A stretch of DNA of 64,000 nt from Chitinophagales bacterium (GCA_041392475.1 JAWKLZ010000002.1:744001-808000); one strand, 5' to 3'; shown: positions 1 to 8,696, counted from the first letter of the stretch. Numbers and translations: made by a program. Notes: a model not told the origin generated them from the sequence alone.

Positions 1-491
1 TCGTAGAAACCCATTGCTTTCAACCAGCCTCCGCCCCACTGCCACATACCTGTGATGGGGTAAGAAATCGCTACGAAAATCATGGCGAACAACAAGAAAC
101 TTTCCAATTTGATGCGTTCTGCAACTGCTCCTGATACAATCGTAGCTGCTGTAGCTGCAAACATGGCTTGGAAAATGAAATCCGTCCAATACGTATAAGC
201 TCCTCCTGCATAGGCGATTGCCTCTCCTTCAGGTGCAGTCAATCCAAAACCTGAAAAACCAAAGAAACTTCCTGCAAAGGCTTCTCCAGGATACATCAAA
301 TTGAATCCTACCAAAGTATAGGTCAATAAGCCAATGGCTATGACCATTACGTTTTTAAACAAAATGTTCACCACGTTTTTGGAACGCACCAAACCAGATT
401 CCAAACAAGAAAATCCCAGGTGCATAATGAATACCAGCACTGTGGCAATCATCATCCAAAGATTGTTTGTTACAAATAATGCTTCGTTCAT
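1..491 (-). CDS. amt: Ammonium transporter (Amt), N-terminal part
   Basis: This is the first 163 residues of an Amt/MEP/Rh ammonium channel; the rest lies beyond the window edge. The start ATG is at 491-489 and the reading stays open to base 1. The visible part has several hydrophobic helices and the family segments FIMHLGFSCLESGL and AYTYWTDFIFQAMFAATAAT, followed by SGAVAERIKLESF, all typical of the first half of Amt proteins. It lies 70 bp downstream of glnB on the same strand. That glnB-amt order is common, and the P-II protein gates the channel by inserting its T-loop. Identification is firm; length and C-terminal features cannot be judged. Confidence 0.93.
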   Translation of the reverse strand, partial: MNEALFVTNNLWMMIATVLVFIMHLGFSCLESGLVRSKNVVNILFKNVMVIAIGLLTYTLVGFNLMYPGEAFAGSFFGFSGFGLTAPEGEAIAYAGGAYTYWTDFIFQAMFAATAATIVSGAVAERIKLESFLLFAMIFVAISYPITGMWQWGGGWLKAMGFY

Positions 492-561
492 TTTATTGTT
501 TTTTAATTCAGTTATAAATATTCAATTTTATCTAAAAAATAATCCCGTCGTTGAACGTACT

Positions 562-900
562 CTAAAGTGCTTCCGAACTTGTTTCGTTGGTCCGAATCCG
601 TACAATATGCTCAATGTCCGTTACGATTACTTTTCCATCGCCTACTTCTCCAGTTTTTGCTGCTCGACAAATCGCATTGACGATTTCCCCCACTTTGTCG
701 TCCACTGCAAAAATTTCCAGTCGCATACGAGCGATGTATCCCACGTCATAAACACTTCCTCGATACATAACCTGTTCATGCTTTTGCCGCCCAAAACCCT
801 TCACCTCCATAAAGGTGAAAAAGTTTACATCTATATCGCTAAGTGCCTTTTTTACGTCGTCAAACTTCGAAGAGCGAATAATTGCTTCAATTTTCTTCAT
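562..900 (-). CDS. glnB: Nitrogen regulatory protein P-II
   Basis: A 112-residue P-II signal protein, the normal length for the family. P-II trimers sense 2-oxoglutarate and ATP/ADP and control nitrogen targets. The N-terminus MKKIEAIIRSSKFDDVKKAL is the first beta-alpha unit. The T-loop region includes YRGSVYDVGY, which keeps a tyrosine at the place of the uridylylated Tyr51 of enterobacterial GlnB, though modification here is not shown. The C-terminal half has GEVGDGKVIVTDIEHIVRIRT, the B/C-loop region. The channel gene amt follows, so a GlnK-like role in controlling ammonium uptake is the likeliest job. Confidence 0.94.
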   Translation of the reverse strand: MKKIEAIIRSSKFDDVKKALSDIDVNFFTFMEVKGFGRQKHEQVMYRGSVYDVGYIARMRLEIFAVDDKVGEIVNAICRAAKTGEVGDGKVIVTDIEHIVRIRTNETSSEAL

Positions 901-1225
901 GATTTGAGTCGTTTATTTTTTTGTGAAAAATGATGTCTTTTTTAATGATAATGCAAATTAAGACATTTTTTTTTGAAAAATTATCATCAAAGAGTATATT
1001 TTTTTATTTTTTTGACAATATTTTTTAATTTTTTGAACCATTACAGTCTTCAAAAGAAGAAAACAGTATTATTTTTTGAAAAAATTAAGTCTTGCGATTG
1101 AATAGAGTCACTTCATCCATATTGATTGAATAAAAGCCTCAAACCTTCAAAAAAGAGCAAAAAAAAGTGTCGGCTATTTTGAAATAACCGACACTCAAAT
1201 TTGAATTTGTCTTTTTTTAAAAACT
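901..1225. other. Intergenic region upstream of glnB
   Basis: This 325-bp gap is very AT-rich with long T and A runs. It holds the 3' hairpin of the upstream-lying minus-strand hydrolase gene (1166-1195) and presumably the glnB promoter between about 905 and 1060. I do not see an exact TAnnTTTG box for glnB and no further gene. Confidence 0.6.
1166..1195 (-). terminator. Rho-independent terminator after the penicillin-acylase-family gene
   Basis: A 14-bp stem with one mismatch pairs 1166-1179 with 1182-1195 across a two-base loop (AGTGTCGG... with ...CCGACACT). On the minus strand it is followed at once by a run of eight T. It lies 30 bp past the stop codon of the hydrolase gene at 1226. Confidence 0.85.
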
Positions 1226-3613
1226 TCAGTTTGAATCCTTTTCCAACTCCAACAACTCCTCAGAATAAGCCATCACCTGTTCCCTTGACCATAACATCGG
1301 ACGAAGTTGTCCATTGAGCCACATTCCAATTTGATCGTTGTAGTGTTCGTGTCCCACATGCCCTGACTGACCAGGAGGCATCACTGCCAGGGAATTTTCG
1401 AGGTTCCCCATGTCAATAATCATTCGATACGAAGCACTATTGAGGGATTCGTTTTCGATTTCGCCATTCACATTTCCGACTTGCCACGGTGTATCACCAT
1501 CACCTCCAATCGCAAAAGGACCAATATTGAAGATAGTGTCCAAAGGTTTGCGAATCCCGAGCGAATGGGCAAAAGTCAATTGCCGAACCTGTCCCCATTG
1601 CCATGCGGAGACATTGTTTCCGATATGTTCTTCCAACCACTTCATCGCCTGTTGCAGGCTCCGAAGCAGCAAATCTTCCCTGCCGCCCGCTTGTTGAATC
1701 CACCAATTATTAGGGTCTTCCAACATTTGCAAAACCGTTGTTGCATCGTGCCCAAAATATTCATTGCCTGTATTCAAAGGAGGATTGATGCCCCGCCCCA
1801 AGATGTTTTTCATCAGCTTTTCGCCCACTGTTTGTTCCAAAATGTTGCGGGTAATGTAGTATCGGGTGATTTTGTAGATACAGCCCCCAATACTTTCTTT
1901 GGTGAGATAACCATCCCAATGCGCCAAATGATACAATGCTTTGGGAAATGTTTGTTCTCCGATGGTGAGGGCATTGTAGAGTGTTTTGTAAATCTCTGCA
2001 AAGGCTTTGCCAGGGATGCAATACAAATCCATTTGCAGTTGTTTACAGTCGTTGACCGAAACCTTGCTTTTTTCCTCCAATAAATCTGCCAAACGTTTGG
2101 CACGATAGCCATTCATCCATGCATCACCCAAAAAATAGGGATAATCATCTTCTACTACTTTATTATTAGCAGTCAATACATAACCTTTTGCAGGGTTTAG
2201 GCTGTGCGGCATTTCAGCAAAAGGAACTGTGCCTATCCAATCTCCTTCACCCGTCCAGCCCAATATTGGCAGCTTACCATTGCCGTTTTTGCGTATTGGC
2301 ACTTTGCCTGTTAGCCAATAGCCCACATTTCCTTTGGTGTCGGCATAGGTGAGGTTGAATTGAGGAGCATCCATAAAACTCACTGCATGAACAAAATCTG
2401 TCCAATTCTTCGCTGTATTGAGTTGCCACCAAGCCTGCATCAATCGAGCAGGTTGCTGCAATGCCATGGATTGAAGGGCAACCCGCTGCTCGGTTTTTTC
2501 GAGCATATTGGAGATAATCGGGCCATGTCGGGTGATGATAACTTTCTGAACATGAGGATTTTCTTCTCCTTTGATGACAATTTTTTCTTTTTTGACCTTC
2601 GCCTTTTTCCAATCTTTTCCGACCTGATACTTATAAGTACCGTCATCTTTGAATTTTTCGATAAATAAGTCTTCGCAGTCGGTAAATGCTAAGGTGATAC
2701 CCCAGCCAATGTGTTCATTGTGTCCGATAACCACTAAGGGAAAACCTGCTACTGAAACTCCTGTGGCATGGTATTCAGGGCAATGCAAATGGTTTTCGTA
2801 CCATATCGCAGGAGCAGTTAATCCCAAATGTGGGTCATTGCAGAGGAGGGCGTGATTGGTGGTGGATTTTTGGGGAGAAATTGCCCATGAATTACTACCT
2901 CCATTTTGTTGGAGAAAAGGATGTTGGGTCGCATTGAAGAAGGCACTATCGGCTAAGTTATTGACTTCAATGCCTTTGGCTACAATGCACGGATTGTTTT
3001 TAGAGTAGTGAATATCCAATTCTTCGGATCTTTCTATGCCAATTTTTTCAACGATTTGGTGTCGAATCCAAGTGCTGTGCCAGCCGTGTGACATCTGCCA
3101 AGCCATCAAGCGACTGTACGCCATGCTGTCTTCCAGTGTCCATTTTTTTGGAGTGACTTGTGTGAGGCTAAATTCTATCGGAAGTTGATCTCTGTATTGC
3201 TCTAAATATGCATTGATTCCTGCAATATGAGCTTCCATCAAAGCACAGGTCTTGGGACTGAGAAGGGGAATGTCTTTTTTGCCAATGCGGTGGAAACCAA
3301 GTGTGCGGGCGGTGACGTCTAAATCCAGTGCATCTCGACCAAATGCCTCGCTGAGTGTTCCCGTAGCGGTTCGCCGACTCAATTCCATTTGCCAAAATCG
3401 GTCTTGTGCGTGGACAAATCCTTGTGCAAACAGCAAATCGTGAAGGTTGTTGGCGTAAATGTGCGGTATGCCCCAATGATCTCGGTAAATTTTGATGGTA
3501 TCGTGTAAACCCTTCAATTGCAGCGAACCACTTGTTTGAGGAAGTGCTTTTTTGCTGAGTTGGTGAATGCCAAGTTTGCCGACTTTGCTGATGAAATTGT
3601 AGAATAAAGACAT
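1226..3613 (-). CDS. Penicillin acylase family protein (Ntn hydrolase)
   Basis: A 795-residue protein of the penicillin amidase family, whose members hydrolyse amide bonds (beta-lactam side chains, acyl-homoserine lactones or other acyl amides) after autocatalytic cleavage into two chains. The N-terminal part carries IYRDHWGIPHIYANN and FAQGFVHAQDRFWQMELSRR, both standard for the alpha chain. The predicted N-terminal nucleophile is Ser240 in NGGSNSWAISP, the self-cleavage point. CNDPHLGL and PGQSGHVGHEHYNDQ are further family signatures in the beta chain. No clear signal peptide is visible, which is unusual because many relatives are periplasmic. A -7 box lies at 3643-3650 and a terminator follows, so it is probably monocistronic. 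The substrate cannot be inferred. Confidence 0.93.
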   Translation of the reverse strand: MSLFYNFISKVGKLGIHQLSKKALPQTSGSLQLKGLHDTIKIYRDHWGIPHIYANNLHDLLFAQGFVHAQDRFWQMELSRRTATGTLSEAFGRDALDLDVTARTLGFHRIGKKDIPLLSPKTCALMEAHIAGINAYLEQYRDQLPIEFSLTQVTPKKWTLEDSMAYSRLMAWQMSHGWHSTWIRHQIVEKIGIERSEELDIHYSKNNPCIVAKGIEVNNLADSAFFNATQHPFLQQNGGSNSWAISPQKSTTNHALLCNDPHLGLTAPAIWYENHLHCPEYHATGVSVAGFPLVVIGHNEHIGWGITLAFTDCEDLFIEKFKDDGTYKYQVGKDWKKAKVKKEKIVIKGEENPHVQKVIITRHGPIISNMLEKTEQRVALQSMALQQPARLMQAWWQLNTAKNWTDFVHAVSFMDAPQFNLTYADTKGNVGYWLTGKVPIRKNGNGKLPILGWTGEGDWIGTVPFAEMPHSLNPAKGYVLTANNKVVEDDYPYFLGDAWMNGYRAKRLADLLEEKSKVSVNDCKQLQMDLYCIPGKAFAEIYKTLYNALTIGEQTFPKALYHLAHWDGYLTKESIGGCIYKITRYYITRNILEQTVGEKLMKNILGRGINPPLNTGNEYFGHDATTVLQMLEDPNNWWIQQAGGREDLLLRSLQQAMKWLEEHIGNNVSAWQWGQVRQLTFAHSLGIRKPLDTIFNIGPFAIGGDGDTPWQVGNVNGEIENESLNSASYRMIIDMGNLENSLAVMPPGQSGHVGHEHYNDQIGMWLNGQLRPMLWSREQVMAYSEELLELEKDSN

Positions 3614-3642
3614 TGGATTGTGTTGTTAGTTTTGTTGGAGGA

Positions 3643-3650
3643 CAAAGTTA
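3643..3650 (-). promoter_or_regulatory. Bacteroidota-type -7 box for the acylase gene
   Basis: Read on the minus strand this is TAACTTTG, an exact TAnnTTTG match, 30 bp upstream of the ATG at 3613. No convincing -33 TTG is seen at the expected distance. It also shows that the first possible ATG of the opposite-strand gene (3620) is unlikely to be used. Confidence 0.5.
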
Positions 3651-3742
3651 AGAAAGGAAAAGGAATGAGTGAGGAAATGAAGGAAATTCCCAAACATCTA
3701 TTTATCTTACATCATTTCAAAAATTTTAAATCTTTTTTTATT

Positions 3743-4780
3743 ATGCAAATTCTCAACAAATCAACCAACTTCAGTTTAATAAACCAACTAAAAACCCAGA
3801 AGCTGTTTTATTGTTGCTTCTTTTTGGGGTTTCTATTTACGTCTAACCCATTGATTAGCCAAACCATACAAAATTCTGCTACTACACTCACCAAACTGTC
3901 TAACAATCGCATCAAGCTAGAATCACCAGTTTCTGAATTAGAAAATAATAAGTTTGAAATAAAATTTTCAGAATCTAATGTTCAAATTTTAGATAACGGC
4001 AAATTATTAAAATCTGTTGCAATAGAAACTTCAAAGCAGAATCAATTTGAAGTTTTTGGAGGAGGAGGAGATGACCTGTTAAGCGTTGATTTAGCGAACT
4101 CTAATTTTCCTTTCTATATCAAATTCGATGGACAAAACAACTTTTCGGGTACTGTGGGGGATGCACTCGAAATCAAAAACGGAAATGCTGAAAATGCTGT
4201 TTACTACTACTACAACAAAACAGATGGATTGATAGAACTTGATGATTCCAAAATTGAATATTTTGGACTTGAACCAATTATTGGAATAGCTGCAGCCAAT
4301 GCAACACTAAATATGCCAAATACATCCAATAACGCCGTTTTATCTGATAGTACAAATCCAGGAGAACTTGAGCTTACTGATTCTGGTGCTACTTTTGAAA
4401 ATACCATTTTTCCCTTTCCTACAAGTAGCCTGACATTCAATGGAGGGGATATGGCAGATGAATTAACAATAAATGACCTTGGTACTTTGCCGACCTCTAT
4501 TACACTTACGTTTGACGGAGGAGCAGGAAATGATGTTTTGATAATTGATGCAATGGGAGAAACATACACCGATAATGGTACAAGTATCCAAATAACGGGT
4601 TCTTACACTTACAATTATACCAGTTTCGAAACTGTTACGGTCAACAATGGCACTTTACTTTCTGGTGGTGTACCCACCCTCTCCGAATGGGGATTAATCA
4701 TTCTCGCTTTGTTATTGATGACTTTGGGGGCTTTGTATTTGGTACAACCTAAGTGGAGAAACAGCCTCGAACAGGAATAG
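3743..4780 (+). CDS. Secreted protein with IPTL-CTERM sorting signal
   Basis: A 345-residue exported protein of unknown function. I start it at the ATG at 3743 because a signal-peptide-like segment follows (QKLFYCCFFLGFLFTSNPLISQ region, about residues 20-40) and the in-frame ATG at 3620 falls next to the promoter of the divergent gene. The C-terminus has the pattern VPTLSEWGLIILALLLMTLG plus a short basic tail, the IPTL-CTERM tripartite sorting signal: motif, membrane helix, positive end. The body has three glycine/aspartate loops of RTX flavour, FGGGGDDLLSV, FNGGDMADELTI and FDGGAGNDVLII, which could bind calcium. A hairpin terminator follows. No enzyme domain is recognised. Confidence 0.8.
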   Translation: MQILNKSTNFSLINQLKTQKLFYCCFFLGFLFTSNPLISQTIQNSATTLTKLSNNRIKLESPVSELENNKFEIKFSESNVQILDNGKLLKSVAIETSKQNQFEVFGGGGDDLLSVDLANSNFPFYIKFDGQNNFSGTVGDALEIKNGNAENAVYYYYNKTDGLIELDDSKIEYFGLEPIIGIAAANATLNMPNTSNNAVLSDSTNPGELELTDSGATFENTIFPFPTSSLTFNGGDMADELTINDLGTLPTSITLTFDGGAGNDVLIIDAMGETYTDNGTSIQITGSYTYNYTSFETVTVNNGTLLSGGVPTLSEWGLIILALLLMTLGALYLVQPKWRNSLEQE

Positions 4781-4843
4781 ATTACAGAAAGGAATTTTCT
4801 TGTGCTTCATGTACGTATAGTGTGATTCTTTTCGTAAACGATT
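4763..4843. repeat. Dispersed repeat, copy 1
   Basis: This stretch spans the last codons and 3' flank of the IPTL-CTERM gene. It closely matches 21238-21331: both start AGCCTCGAACAGGAAT, continue TTACAGAAAGGAATTTT, and end with AGTGTGATTCTTTT and CGTA..CGATT after a variable middle. The copy at 21238 has no gene around it. Confidence 0.7.
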
Positions 4844-4866
4844 CATGTTCAAATCTTAATAAAATC

Positions 4867-4908
4867 AAAAGCCCTATCTGCATTGAAGTAATGTAGGTGG
4901 GGCTTTTT
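4867..4908. terminator. Bidirectional terminator between convergent genes
   Basis: AAAAGCCC pairs with GGGCTTTTTT around a further stem that uses several G-U pairs. The T run follows on the plus strand, serving the IPTL-CTERM gene, and the mirror A run would give T on the minus strand, serving the 5916-4908 operon. Confidence 0.75.
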
Positions 4909-5261
4909 TATTTATCTACAAACTTCTCATGGTCTTTGATTAATCTCAAAAGCATTTTGTCGGAAAAAGAAGTAAACGCTAAATCTACGAAGGTAAAAAT
5001 ATTGAAAATCATTTCTCGGAGATTTTTTCGTTGATTGATACGTGATTCAACTGCCACTTTTTGTTCAATCGAAAGTCCAGACATATCTTTCAACTCAGAG
5101 TCGCTTGCGCCCAAAAACTGAAATGCAATGGCAGTTGCCATTTTTGCAGGGTTGTATTGGTTTTTTACCTGCAAAAAATCTTTCATCAACACATATTCTT
5201 GCTTCTTGATGTCCAGTTCTAAGCGTTTTTTAGCCAGCAAGAGTTTTTGTTTTTTATTCAT
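4908..5261 (-). CDS. Hypothetical protein, last gene of the YtxH/holin-like operon
   Basis: A 117-residue, lysine-rich and largely helical protein that I do not recognise. The first 40 residues (KKQKLLLAKKRLELDIKKQEYVLMKDFL) look like a coiled coil, and there is no signal peptide. Its ATG lies inside the end of the preceding gene (8-bp overlap), so translation is probably coupled. Genes of this size regularly follow the YtxH and holin-like genes in Bacteroidota, which suggests a shared envelope or stress role, but no function is established by the sequence. Confidence 0.75.
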   Translation of the reverse strand: MNKKQKLLLAKKRLELDIKKQEYVLMKDFLQVKNQYNPAKMATAIAFQFLGASDSELKDMSGLSIEQKVAVESRINQRKNLREMIFNIFTFVDLAFTSFSDKMLLRLIKDHEKFVDK

Positions 5262-5628
5262 CTTTAAGGTCTTTATCTTTTAAAACAAAAGAGAGGAAAA
5301 AATTGAAAAAGAGGTTGTAAAATCTTTTCCAAAAAACGATACAAAGAATGGTGATAACGACATAAAACAGCAGCAATACGGAGAAACCCAATGTCCACGA
5401 ACCATAGTGTTCTGCAATCATTACCGCCCCTAAGATATTGAGAAAAAACACCAAAGAGGTAAGCAACATAATGATAATTGCCAACGCAAGGGAAAAAGCA
5501 GAAGCAGAAGCCGTTTTTTCCAGTCCATCCAGTTTATAAAACTTCAATCGAAGTTCGATATATCTTTGTACATCAGCCGCCAGCTTTTCAGTAATGGCTT
5601 TATTTTCAGTTCCTGCTTCTTCTTTCAT
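5254..5628 (-). CDS. Holin-like membrane protein (Phage_holin_3_6 / DUF1469 type)
   Basis: A 124-residue inner-membrane protein with two strong helices, about residues 45-70 (FSLALAIIIMLLTSLVFFLNI) and 80-100 (LGFSVLLLFYVVITILCIVFW), and a charged C-terminus. The N-terminal RYIELRLKFYKLDGLEKTASA followed by a helical pair is the pattern of the putative actinobacterial holin-X / phage holin III family. In Bacteroidota these are chromosomal and not tied to phage. It is the middle gene of the YtxH operon, 39 bp after YtxH and overlapping the next gene by 8 bp. Confidence 0.8.
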   Translation of the reverse strand: MKEEAGTENKAITEKLAADVQRYIELRLKFYKLDGLEKTASASAFSLALAIIIMLLTSLVFFLNILGAVMIAEHYGSWTLGFSVLLLFYVVITILCIVFWKRFYNLFFNFFLSFVLKDKDLKDE

Positions 5629-5667
5629 GATATTATTGCGTGATAAGATTTTAGTTACAGATTGGGA

Positions 5668-5916
5668 TTACAACTCGACTGTGTTAGAACTTCCGTTCAC
5701 TCTTTTTGCAGCCTCTTCCATCATTTCTTCTGCGGCTACTCTCAATTCCTGCAATTTTTCCATGTTCTTTTCAGCTTGTACCTCAAGTTCTAATTGCATC
5801 TGTTTTGCTTTTTTACGCAATTTTTTGCGTGTTTTTTTGCCGCTTTGAGGTGCATACAATGCTCCGATTGTAAGTCCAATGGCAATTCCGAAAATTAACA
5901 TCAATATTGAACGCAT
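5668..5916 (-). CDS. YtxH domain-containing protein
   Basis: An 82-residue protein with one N-terminal membrane helix containing LIFGIAIGLTIGALYAPQSGKKTRKKLRKKAK, the hallmark of YtxH (gas-vesicle-GvpP-like) proteins: a glycine-rich helix, then APxSG and a basic stretch. The C-terminal half is a coiled coil. It is the first gene of a three-gene minus-strand operon with the holin-like and hypothetical genes. Relatives are general-stress or envelope proteins; the molecular role is not known. Confidence 0.88.
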   Translation of the reverse strand: MRSILMLIFGIAIGLTIGALYAPQSGKKTRKKLRKKAKQMQLELEVQAEKNMEKLQELRVAAEEMMEEAAKRVNGSSNTVEL

Positions 5917-6246
5917 AACTTTTTGGGTTTTAATTGTTAAAAAAAAAGTAGGAGTGTAAAATTACGAAATAAAATTGAAAATAAATCCAGCATTTTTTAT
6001 TCATTCTACACGCATTACTGTACTATTAATGCTTGAAAGGGCATAAACGTTCACCAAATAGGTGGAATTTCACAAAACTTCTTAAACCTTCCCTCAAATA
6101 ATAGGTCTTAGCATATTATAGGAATTTACTGATTGATTCATGCGTATCACTCTAAATTTCCCCTCACTTGCTTTGCTGCAATCCCTCTACTCCACTTTCT
6201 TGATTACAACGGAATTATTCCAATCACCAAAAAATATTGCGGATCT
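5917..6246. other. Divergent intergenic region
   Basis: These 330 bp separate the YtxH operon from the outer-membrane barrel gene and should hold both promoters. The coding potential from 6133 to 6246 reads as an N-terminal extension of the barrel gene but has no signal-peptide logic, so I leave it out. No repeat or RNA gene is seen. Confidence 0.5.
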
Positions 6247-6909
6247 ATGCAAGTATTCTTCAACCTTCGATGGACATTCAGCTGTATGCTCACATTATTT
6301 GCAGCTCTTTTGACATTTCAAACCACACAGGCCCAAACAACATTGGGCATCAGTGCCGAAATTGGCGCACCATCTTTCCAACACCAAGCACAAATACCAC
6401 TCATTGCAGGAGTAGCGGATATTCCACTCGATTTGAGCCAAAATACGGCTTCTGGTTTTGGTGCTTCTGTTAAATTGCAGCACAAAGTAAACGATAAGGT
6501 AGCTATTTTTGGAAAAGTGGGCTTCCTTCAATTCGAGAATACCAACTTTGGCAATTTGGGAGATGTCGGCTCTGTAATAGGCAGTTTGACCAACCTAAAC
6601 GCTACTGTCACCGCCATTCCAATGCAAGTCGGCACAAAAGTGTATTTAGCAGAGGGTTTGTATGCGAGCGCAGAAGTAGGCGCACATCAAATCAGCACCA
6701 AATTATCAGCGAATTTATTGGTTAATTTATCTGCAAAAGAATCGTTCACCGAAATGAGTTTTGCACCAGGAGTAGGTTATGAAGTAGATTTGGGAGGCGT
6801 ATCTTTGGATTTGGGTGCACGCTATCAGATGGTCAAAGGTGGCTTCAACTATTTGGGAGTCAATGTAGGTATGAGCATTCCTTTGGGCTATACGGTGTAT
6901 CAACGCTAA
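6247..6909 (+). CDS. Outer membrane beta-barrel protein
   Basis: A 220-residue secreted protein with the signal peptide CMLTLFAALLTFQTTQAQ (about residues 12-30) when started at the ATG at 6247. The mature part alternates glycine/aromatic turns and short amphipathic strands (GFGASVKLQHKVNDKVAIFGKVGFLQFE, GTKVYLAEGLYASAEVGAHQ, VSLDLGARYQMVKGGFNYLGVNVGMSIPL) as in small 8- to 10-stranded outer-membrane barrels (PF13568/OmpW-like type). The C-terminus ends in a strand with aromatic residues. Function is not known. Confidence 0.78.
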   Translation: MQVFFNLRWTFSCMLTLFAALLTFQTTQAQTTLGISAEIGAPSFQHQAQIPLIAGVADIPLDLSQNTASGFGASVKLQHKVNDKVAIFGKVGFLQFENTNFGNLGDVGSVIGSLTNLNATVTAIPMQVGTKVYLAEGLYASAEVGAHQISTKLSANLLVNLSAKESFTEMSFAPGVGYEVDLGGVSLDLGARYQMVKGGFNYLGVNVGMSIPLGYTVYQR

Positions 6910-7070
6910 AAAATAAAAAAAAATCCATCCATTTTTTTAAACCCTCCTTTACAACCACAGTCAAACTTACCGAATAGCAAGAATAAAGAAAAAATAAACC
7001 CCATTTAGAAGTACCCTGGAAAGGCTTCTAAATCAACAACAAAAAAGAGTGAGTGGTTGCATATTTATGT

Positions 7071-7101
7071 AAAGGCATCTATCCGAAAGGAAGGTGCCTT
7101 T
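7071..7101 (+). other. GNRA-capped hairpin upstream of the NhaC gene
   Basis: AAAGGCA at 7071-7077 pairs with TGCCTTT at 7095-7101. Pairing continues inward, with one bulged A, to TCC-GAAA-GGA at 7082-7091. It is not followed by a clean T run, so it is a weak terminator or a folded leader element. Confidence 0.5.
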
Positions 7102-7113
7102 CTCTATTTGTGG

Positions 7114-7137
7114 AAACTTCAAAAGCTTTTGAAGTTT
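7114..7137. repeat. 24-bp perfect palindrome
   Basis: AAACTTCAAAAG is followed directly by its reverse complement. The right arm continues into TTTATTCTT, giving an 18-base identity with the palindrome arm at 25333-25350. Confidence 0.8.
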
Positions 7138-7217
7138 ATTCTTTAGAGATTCTCCAAATCTCCAATTAAAAATCCCTACTTTTAGTTTTTATTCTCATTA
7201 CAATTTCGGCAGCCATC

Positions 7218-8696
7218 ATGACCATTCTCTCTCTTGCTCCTCCTTTTATTGCCATCATCCTTGCGATTCGCACCAAACAAGTATTCATTTCTCTACTATT
7301 TGGTATCTGGCTGGGCTGGATTATTTTGCATGGCGGCAATTTACTCACAGGCAGTTTCGCCACCGTTCAGGCATTGGTAGATGTGTTTCAGGATGAAGGG
7401 AATACACGGACGGTTATGTTTTGTGCATTGGTTGGTGCTTTGATTGTGTTCATCCAAAAATCGGGAGGCGTTGAAGGTTTTATCAATGTGGTGAATCGTT
7501 GGATGCAAAAAAGGGAAGCAATGGGAAAAGGCAAGAGCCGTGTTACTGTGCAATTGTTGGCGTGGCTCACGGGTCTATTGATTTTTGTAGAATCTAGTGT
7601 TTCAGTATTGACCGTAGGCGCATTGTACCGCCCAATATTTGATAAAATGGGTATTCCTCGTGAAAAACTGGCTTACATTGCCGATTCAAGTTCTGCACCT
7701 GCTTGTATTTTGATGCCCTTCAATGCTTGGGGGGCGTTCATTATGGGTTTGTTATTGACACAAGGCTTTGAAAATCCACTCAGTATGCTCCTTCAATCTA
7801 TGGTGTACAATTTCTACCCCATTCTCGCCCTACTTTTTGGACTTGGTATCATCTTCACCCAAAAAGATTTTGGAGCAATGGAAAAAGCCGAAACCAGAGC
7901 AAGGGAAGAAGGGAAACTATTGGCGGATGATGCGGTTCCAATGATGAGTTCCGATATTACCCTCCTCCAAACCAAAACCAACGTCACACCCAAAGCCTTC
8001 AACATGATTATCCCTATTTTGACAATGGTTGTGATGATGCCCATCATGTTGATTTACACAGGCTGGGAAGCAGCTATTGCAGCCCTTCCAAATGCCAATG
8101 GATTTGAAACGGCTCTTTTTGCCATCGGCAATGGTTCAGGTTCTACGGCAGTTTTGATGGCGGTCATTACCTCGATTCTCATCAGCATGACACTCTACAA
8201 GATACAAGGCATTTTTGGGATTCGTGAAATGGTCGATTTGTCCTTAGAAGGCATTGCAGCCCTCTTACCGCTTGCCCTCTTGATGGTTTTGGCATTTGCC
8301 ATTGGAGCAGTTTGTAAAGAATTGCAGACAGGACTCTACATTGCCACTGCCGCCAAATCTTGGTTGTCGCCTGCCCTTGTGCCTGCTATTGTCTTCTCTG
8401 TTAGTTGTATTATCGCCTTTTCGACGGGTACAAGTTGGGGAACATTTGCGATCATGATAGCGATTGCGATGCCAATGGCGCAAACTATGGGGGTGAATGT
8501 TCACCTTGCTCTTGCTGCCGCTTTGGGGGGGGGAATTTTTGGTGACCACTGCTCACCTATTTCCGACACCACTATTTTGTCTTCAATGGCTTCGGCAAGC
8601 GATCACATTGACCATGTTAAAACGCAGATGCCCTATGCTTTGGCAATGGGCGGAGTCAGTTTGGTTTTGTATTTGATATTGGGATTTATTCTCTAA
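7218..8696 (+). CDS. Na+/H+ antiporter, NhaC family
   Basis: A 492-residue inner-membrane protein with about twelve hydrophobic segments. It starts with SLAPPFIAIILAIRTKQVFISLLFGIWLGW, typical of the NhaC (PF03553) N-terminus. The conserved core includes SSSAPACILMPFNAWGAFIMG and, in the second half, IIAFSTGTSWGTFAIMIAIAMPMA followed by GGGIFGDHCSPISDTTILSS, which are the diagnostic NhaC segments. It should exchange Na+ for H+, or a related substrate such as malate/lactate in some paralogues. Its last 11 bases overlap the end of the convergent gene at 8686. Confidence 0.93.
   Translation: MTILSLAPPFIAIILAIRTKQVFISLLFGIWLGWIILHGGNLLTGSFATVQALVDVFQDEGNTRTVMFCALVGALIVFIQKSGGVEGFINVVNRWMQKREAMGKGKSRVTVQLLAWLTGLLIFVESSVSVLTVGALYRPIFDKMGIPREKLAYIADSSSAPACILMPFNAWGAFIMGLLLTQGFENPLSMLLQSMVYNFYPILALLFGLGIIFTQKDFGAMEKAETRAREEGKLLADDAVPMMSSDITLLQTKTNVTPKAFNMIIPILTMVVMMPIMLIYTGWEAAIAALPNANGFETALFAIGNGSGSTAVLMAVITSILISMTLYKIQGIFGIREMVDLSLEGIAALLPLALLMVLAFAIGAVCKELQTGLYIATAAKSWLSPALVPAIVFSVSCIIAFSTGTSWGTFAIMIAIAMPMAQTMGVNVHLALAAALGGGIFGDHCSPISDTTILSSMASASDHIDHVKTQMPYALAMGGVSLVLYLILGFIL

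Larger units (their letters stand above)
6910..7217. other. Intergenic region with three hairpins upstream of the NhaC gene
   Basis: This gap holds an 8-bp perfect stem at 7004-7032, a longer hairpin closed by a GAAA tetraloop at 7071-7101, and a 24-bp perfect palindrome at 7114-7137. One may terminate the barrel gene; together they could form a structured leader for the antiporter gene. No exact -7 box was seen. Confidence 0.5.

Noticed and set aside
334..933. 199-codon plus-strand frame over amt and glnB
   Set aside because: It is antisense to two firmly identified genes and its sequence resembles no protein.
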